Positions 4,252 to 5,956 of a DNA stretch of 5,956 nt are shown here, in pieces; position 1 is the first letter of the stretch, and every line of letters begins with the position of its first letter. Made by a program: the position numbers and the translations under genes. The notes beneath the pieces are model-generated. The model saw only the letters and a list, made by a program, of their open reading frames with translations, searched no databases and was not told the DNA's origin. The stretch lies in assembly GCA_015232485.1 (NCBI GenBank), contig JADFZP010000222.1, positions 1-5,956 on the forward strand, given 5' to 3'. This stretch comes from Alphaproteobacteria bacterium. Its GTDB lineage: Bacteria; Pseudomonadota; Alphaproteobacteria; Rhodospirillales; Magnetospirillaceae.

Positions 4252-5956
4252 ATGTCCACACAGGTGACCGCGGTCTTAGGCCCCACCAACACCGGCAAGA
4301 CCCATCTCGCCCTGGAGCGGATGATGGGCCACGCCTCGGGAATGATCGGCTTTCCGCTGCGCCTGCTGGCCCGTGAAAACTACGAGCGGGTGGTGCGCGC
4401 CAAAGGTGTCGGCGCGGTGGCGCTGCTGACCGGCGAGGAAAAGATCGTCCCGCCGCGCGCCGCCTATTTCATCTGCACCGTCGAAAGCATGCCGGTCGAT
4501 CGCCGGGTCGCCTTCCTGGCGGTCGACGAGATCCAATTGTGCGCCGATCCCGACCGCGGCCACATCTTCACCGACCGCCTGCTGCACGCGCGGGGCGAGC
4601 ACGAGACGATGTTCCTGGGCGCCGAGACCATCCGGCCGCTGCTGCGCCAATTGGTGCCCGACGCCCAGTTCGTCACCCGGCCGCGCTTCTCGCGCCTCGC
4701 CTATGCCGGGCCGCGCAAGCTGACCCGGCTGCCGTCGCGCAGCGCCGTGGTCGCCTTCTCGGCGGCCGACGTCTATGTGATGGCCGAGTTGATCCGCCGC
4801 CAGCGCGGCGGCGCGGCGGTGGTGCTGGGCGCCTTGAGCCCGCGCACCCGCAACGCCCAGGTCGGCCTGTATCAGGCCGGCGAGGTCGATTACCTGGTGG
4901 CCACCGACGCGATCGGCATGGGCCTCAACATGGATGTCGACCACGTCGCCTTCGCCGAATTGCGCAAATTCGACGGGCGCTCGCCGCGCGCCCTGGAAGC
5001 CAGCGAGGTGGCGCAGATCGCCGGCCGCGCCGGGCGCCACATGAACGACGGCACCTTCGGCACCACCGGCGACGCGGGCGGCATCGAGTCCGAGATCGTC
5101 GAGGCCGTCGAAAACCACAGCTTCGCCCCGCTGCGCCGGCTGTTCTGGCGCAACGGCGCGCTACGCTTCGCCTCGATCGAGGCGCTGCTGGCCAGCCTGT
5201 CGACGCATCCCACCCATCCCGGTCTGGCGCGGGTGCGCGACGCCGACGACCATCTGGCGCTGGCCGTGCTGGCCCGCGACGACGAGATCAAGAAGGCCAC
5301 CGGCCATCCCGAGCGGGTCCGCCTGCTGTGGGAGGTTTGCCAGATCCCCGATTTCCGCAAGGTGATGGCCGAGGCCCACACCCGCCTGCTGGGCGCCGTG
5401 TTCCGCCACCTGATCGGGCCGGACAAGCGCCTGCCCGACGACTGGCTGGACGGTCAGGTGCGGCGGCTGGACCGCACCGACGGCGACATCGACCACATCG
5501 TGGCGCGCATCGCCAACATCCGCACCTGGACCTACGTGTCGCATCGCGGCGACTGGCTGCGCGATCCGGCGCATTGGCAAGAGCGCACCCGCGCCATCGA
5601 GGACCGGCTGTCCGACGCGCTGCACGAGCGCCTGACCCAGCGCTTCGTCGATCGCCGCACCTCGACCCTGGTCAAGAAGCTGAAGGACCAGGACGAGTTG
5701 CTGTCGGCGGTCACCCGCGCGGGCGAGGTGCTGGTCGAGGGCCATCACGTCGGAACCCTGGCCGGTTTCACCTTCGTGCCCGCCGAAAGCGGCGACCTGA
5801 ACGCGGCGCGCGCCCTGATGGCCGCCGCCAGTCGCGCCCTGCGCGGCGAGATCCGCCAGCGCGTCGCCAAGCTGGCCGCCGAGCCCGACGACGCCTTCAC
5901 GCTGGACCCCGATGGCGCCCTGCGCTGGCGGAACGAGGCGGTGGCCCGTCTGGTCC
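4252..5956 (+). CDS. SUV3-like DExH RNA helicase, 3' end beyond window
   Basis: The first 568 codons of a superfamily 2 helicase are present; the gene runs off the right edge. Motifs follow in order: Walker A GPTNTGKT (10-17), motif Ia-like GFPLRLLARE (33-42), Walker B VDEIQ (91-95, a DEIQ variant of DExH), motif III GAET (123-126), motif V LVATDAIGMGLNMD (215-228) and motif VI QIAGRAGR (255-262). GPTNTGKT, VDEIQ and GMGLNMD are typical of the SUV3 group, whose mitochondrial members unwind RNA for degradation; bacterial relatives are abundant in alphaproteobacteria but poorly characterised. Residues from about 290 onward form the helical C-terminal region (FWRNGALRFASIEALL...). Family members of this class commonly exceed 800 residues, so a sizeable part is likely missing. 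ATG 4252 is chosen since Walker A then lies ten residues in; the Shine-Dalgarno is poor. Codon 9 is TTA, rare in this GC-rich context. Confidence 0.93.
   Translation, partial: MSTQVTAVLGPTNTGKTHLALERMMGHASGMIGFPLRLLARENYERVVRAKGVGAVALLTGEEKIVPPRAAYFICTVESMPVDRRVAFLAVDEIQLCADPDRGHIFTDRLLHARGEHETMFLGAETIRPLLRQLVPDAQFVTRPRFSRLAYAGPRKLTRLPSRSAVVAFSAADVYVMAELIRRQRGGAAVVLGALSPRTRNAQVGLYQAGEVDYLVATDAIGMGLNMDVDHVAFAELRKFDGRSPRALEASEVAQIAGRAGRHMNDGTFGTTGDAGGIESEIVEAVENHSFAPLRRLFWRNGALRFASIEALLASLSTHPTHPGLARVRDADDHLALAVLARDDEIKKATGHPERVRLLWEVCQIPDFRKVMAEAHTRLLGAVFRHLIGPDKRLPDDWLDGQVRRLDRTDGDIDHIVARIANIRTWTYVSHRGDWLRDPAHWQERTRAIEDRLSDALHERLTQRFVDRRTSTLVKKLKDQDELLSAVTRAGEVLVEGHHVGTLAGFTFVPAESGDLNAARALMAAASRALRGEIRQRVAKLAAEPDDAFTLDPDGALRWRNEAVARLV

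Noticed and set aside
4276..5118. A 280-codon open frame on the minus strand, opposite the helicase
   Set aside because: Its composition is of the same low-information type and it lies inside the motif-bearing part of the helicase. It is a GC-driven shadow frame.
1..5956. Mobile elements, CRISPR arrays, phage genes, toxin-antitoxin pairs, tRNA genes
   Set aside because: No transposase-like products, direct-repeat arrays, terminal inverted repeats or tRNA-like cloverleaf sequences were seen; nearly all sequence is accounted for by six genes.

Overview
The window looks like a chromosomal core segment of a high-GC alphaproteobacterium. The best fit is a Rhodospirillales or Magnetospirillum-like organism, but that placement comes from recalled family resemblance and not from a search. 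Clues are strong GC bias at third codon positions, an EcfG-type promoter (GGAAC-N16-CGTT, characteristic of the alphaproteobacterial general stress response), a heat-shock-like promoter of the alphaproteobacterial form, and a SUV3-type helicase gene of the kind common in this class. I see no mobile element, CRISPR array, tRNA or rRNA.

Layout. Minus strand, read right to left: htpG (2637-775), then a small cupin gene overlapping its stop codon (778-428), then a 100-residue membrane protein (354-52). These three may form one transcription unit. Divergent from htpG across a 203-bp regulatory region lies a short HPF/RaiA-type ribosome-associated protein (2841-3203, plus). It converges on an FkbM-like methyltransferase gene (4203-3226, minus), and a 12-bp stem hairpin overlaps the end of the latter. 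Divergent from the methyltransferase, after only 48 bp, a SUV3-like DExH helicase starts at 4252 (plus) and runs off the right edge.

How it fits together. The 2638-2840 region is the most informative part. The chaperone side carries a sigma32-like promoter and a leader that could fold over the htpG ribosome binding site. The hpf side carries an exact EcfG-type promoter. One intergenic region thus appears to send heat shock to a chaperone and general stress or stationary phase to a ribosome-hibernation factor. The methyltransferase and helicase have no evident functional link to the stress genes.

No new multi-gene system is evident. The observations most worth checking are the paired stress promoters, the cupin gene with no ATG, GTG or TTG start, and the possible htpG RNA thermometer.
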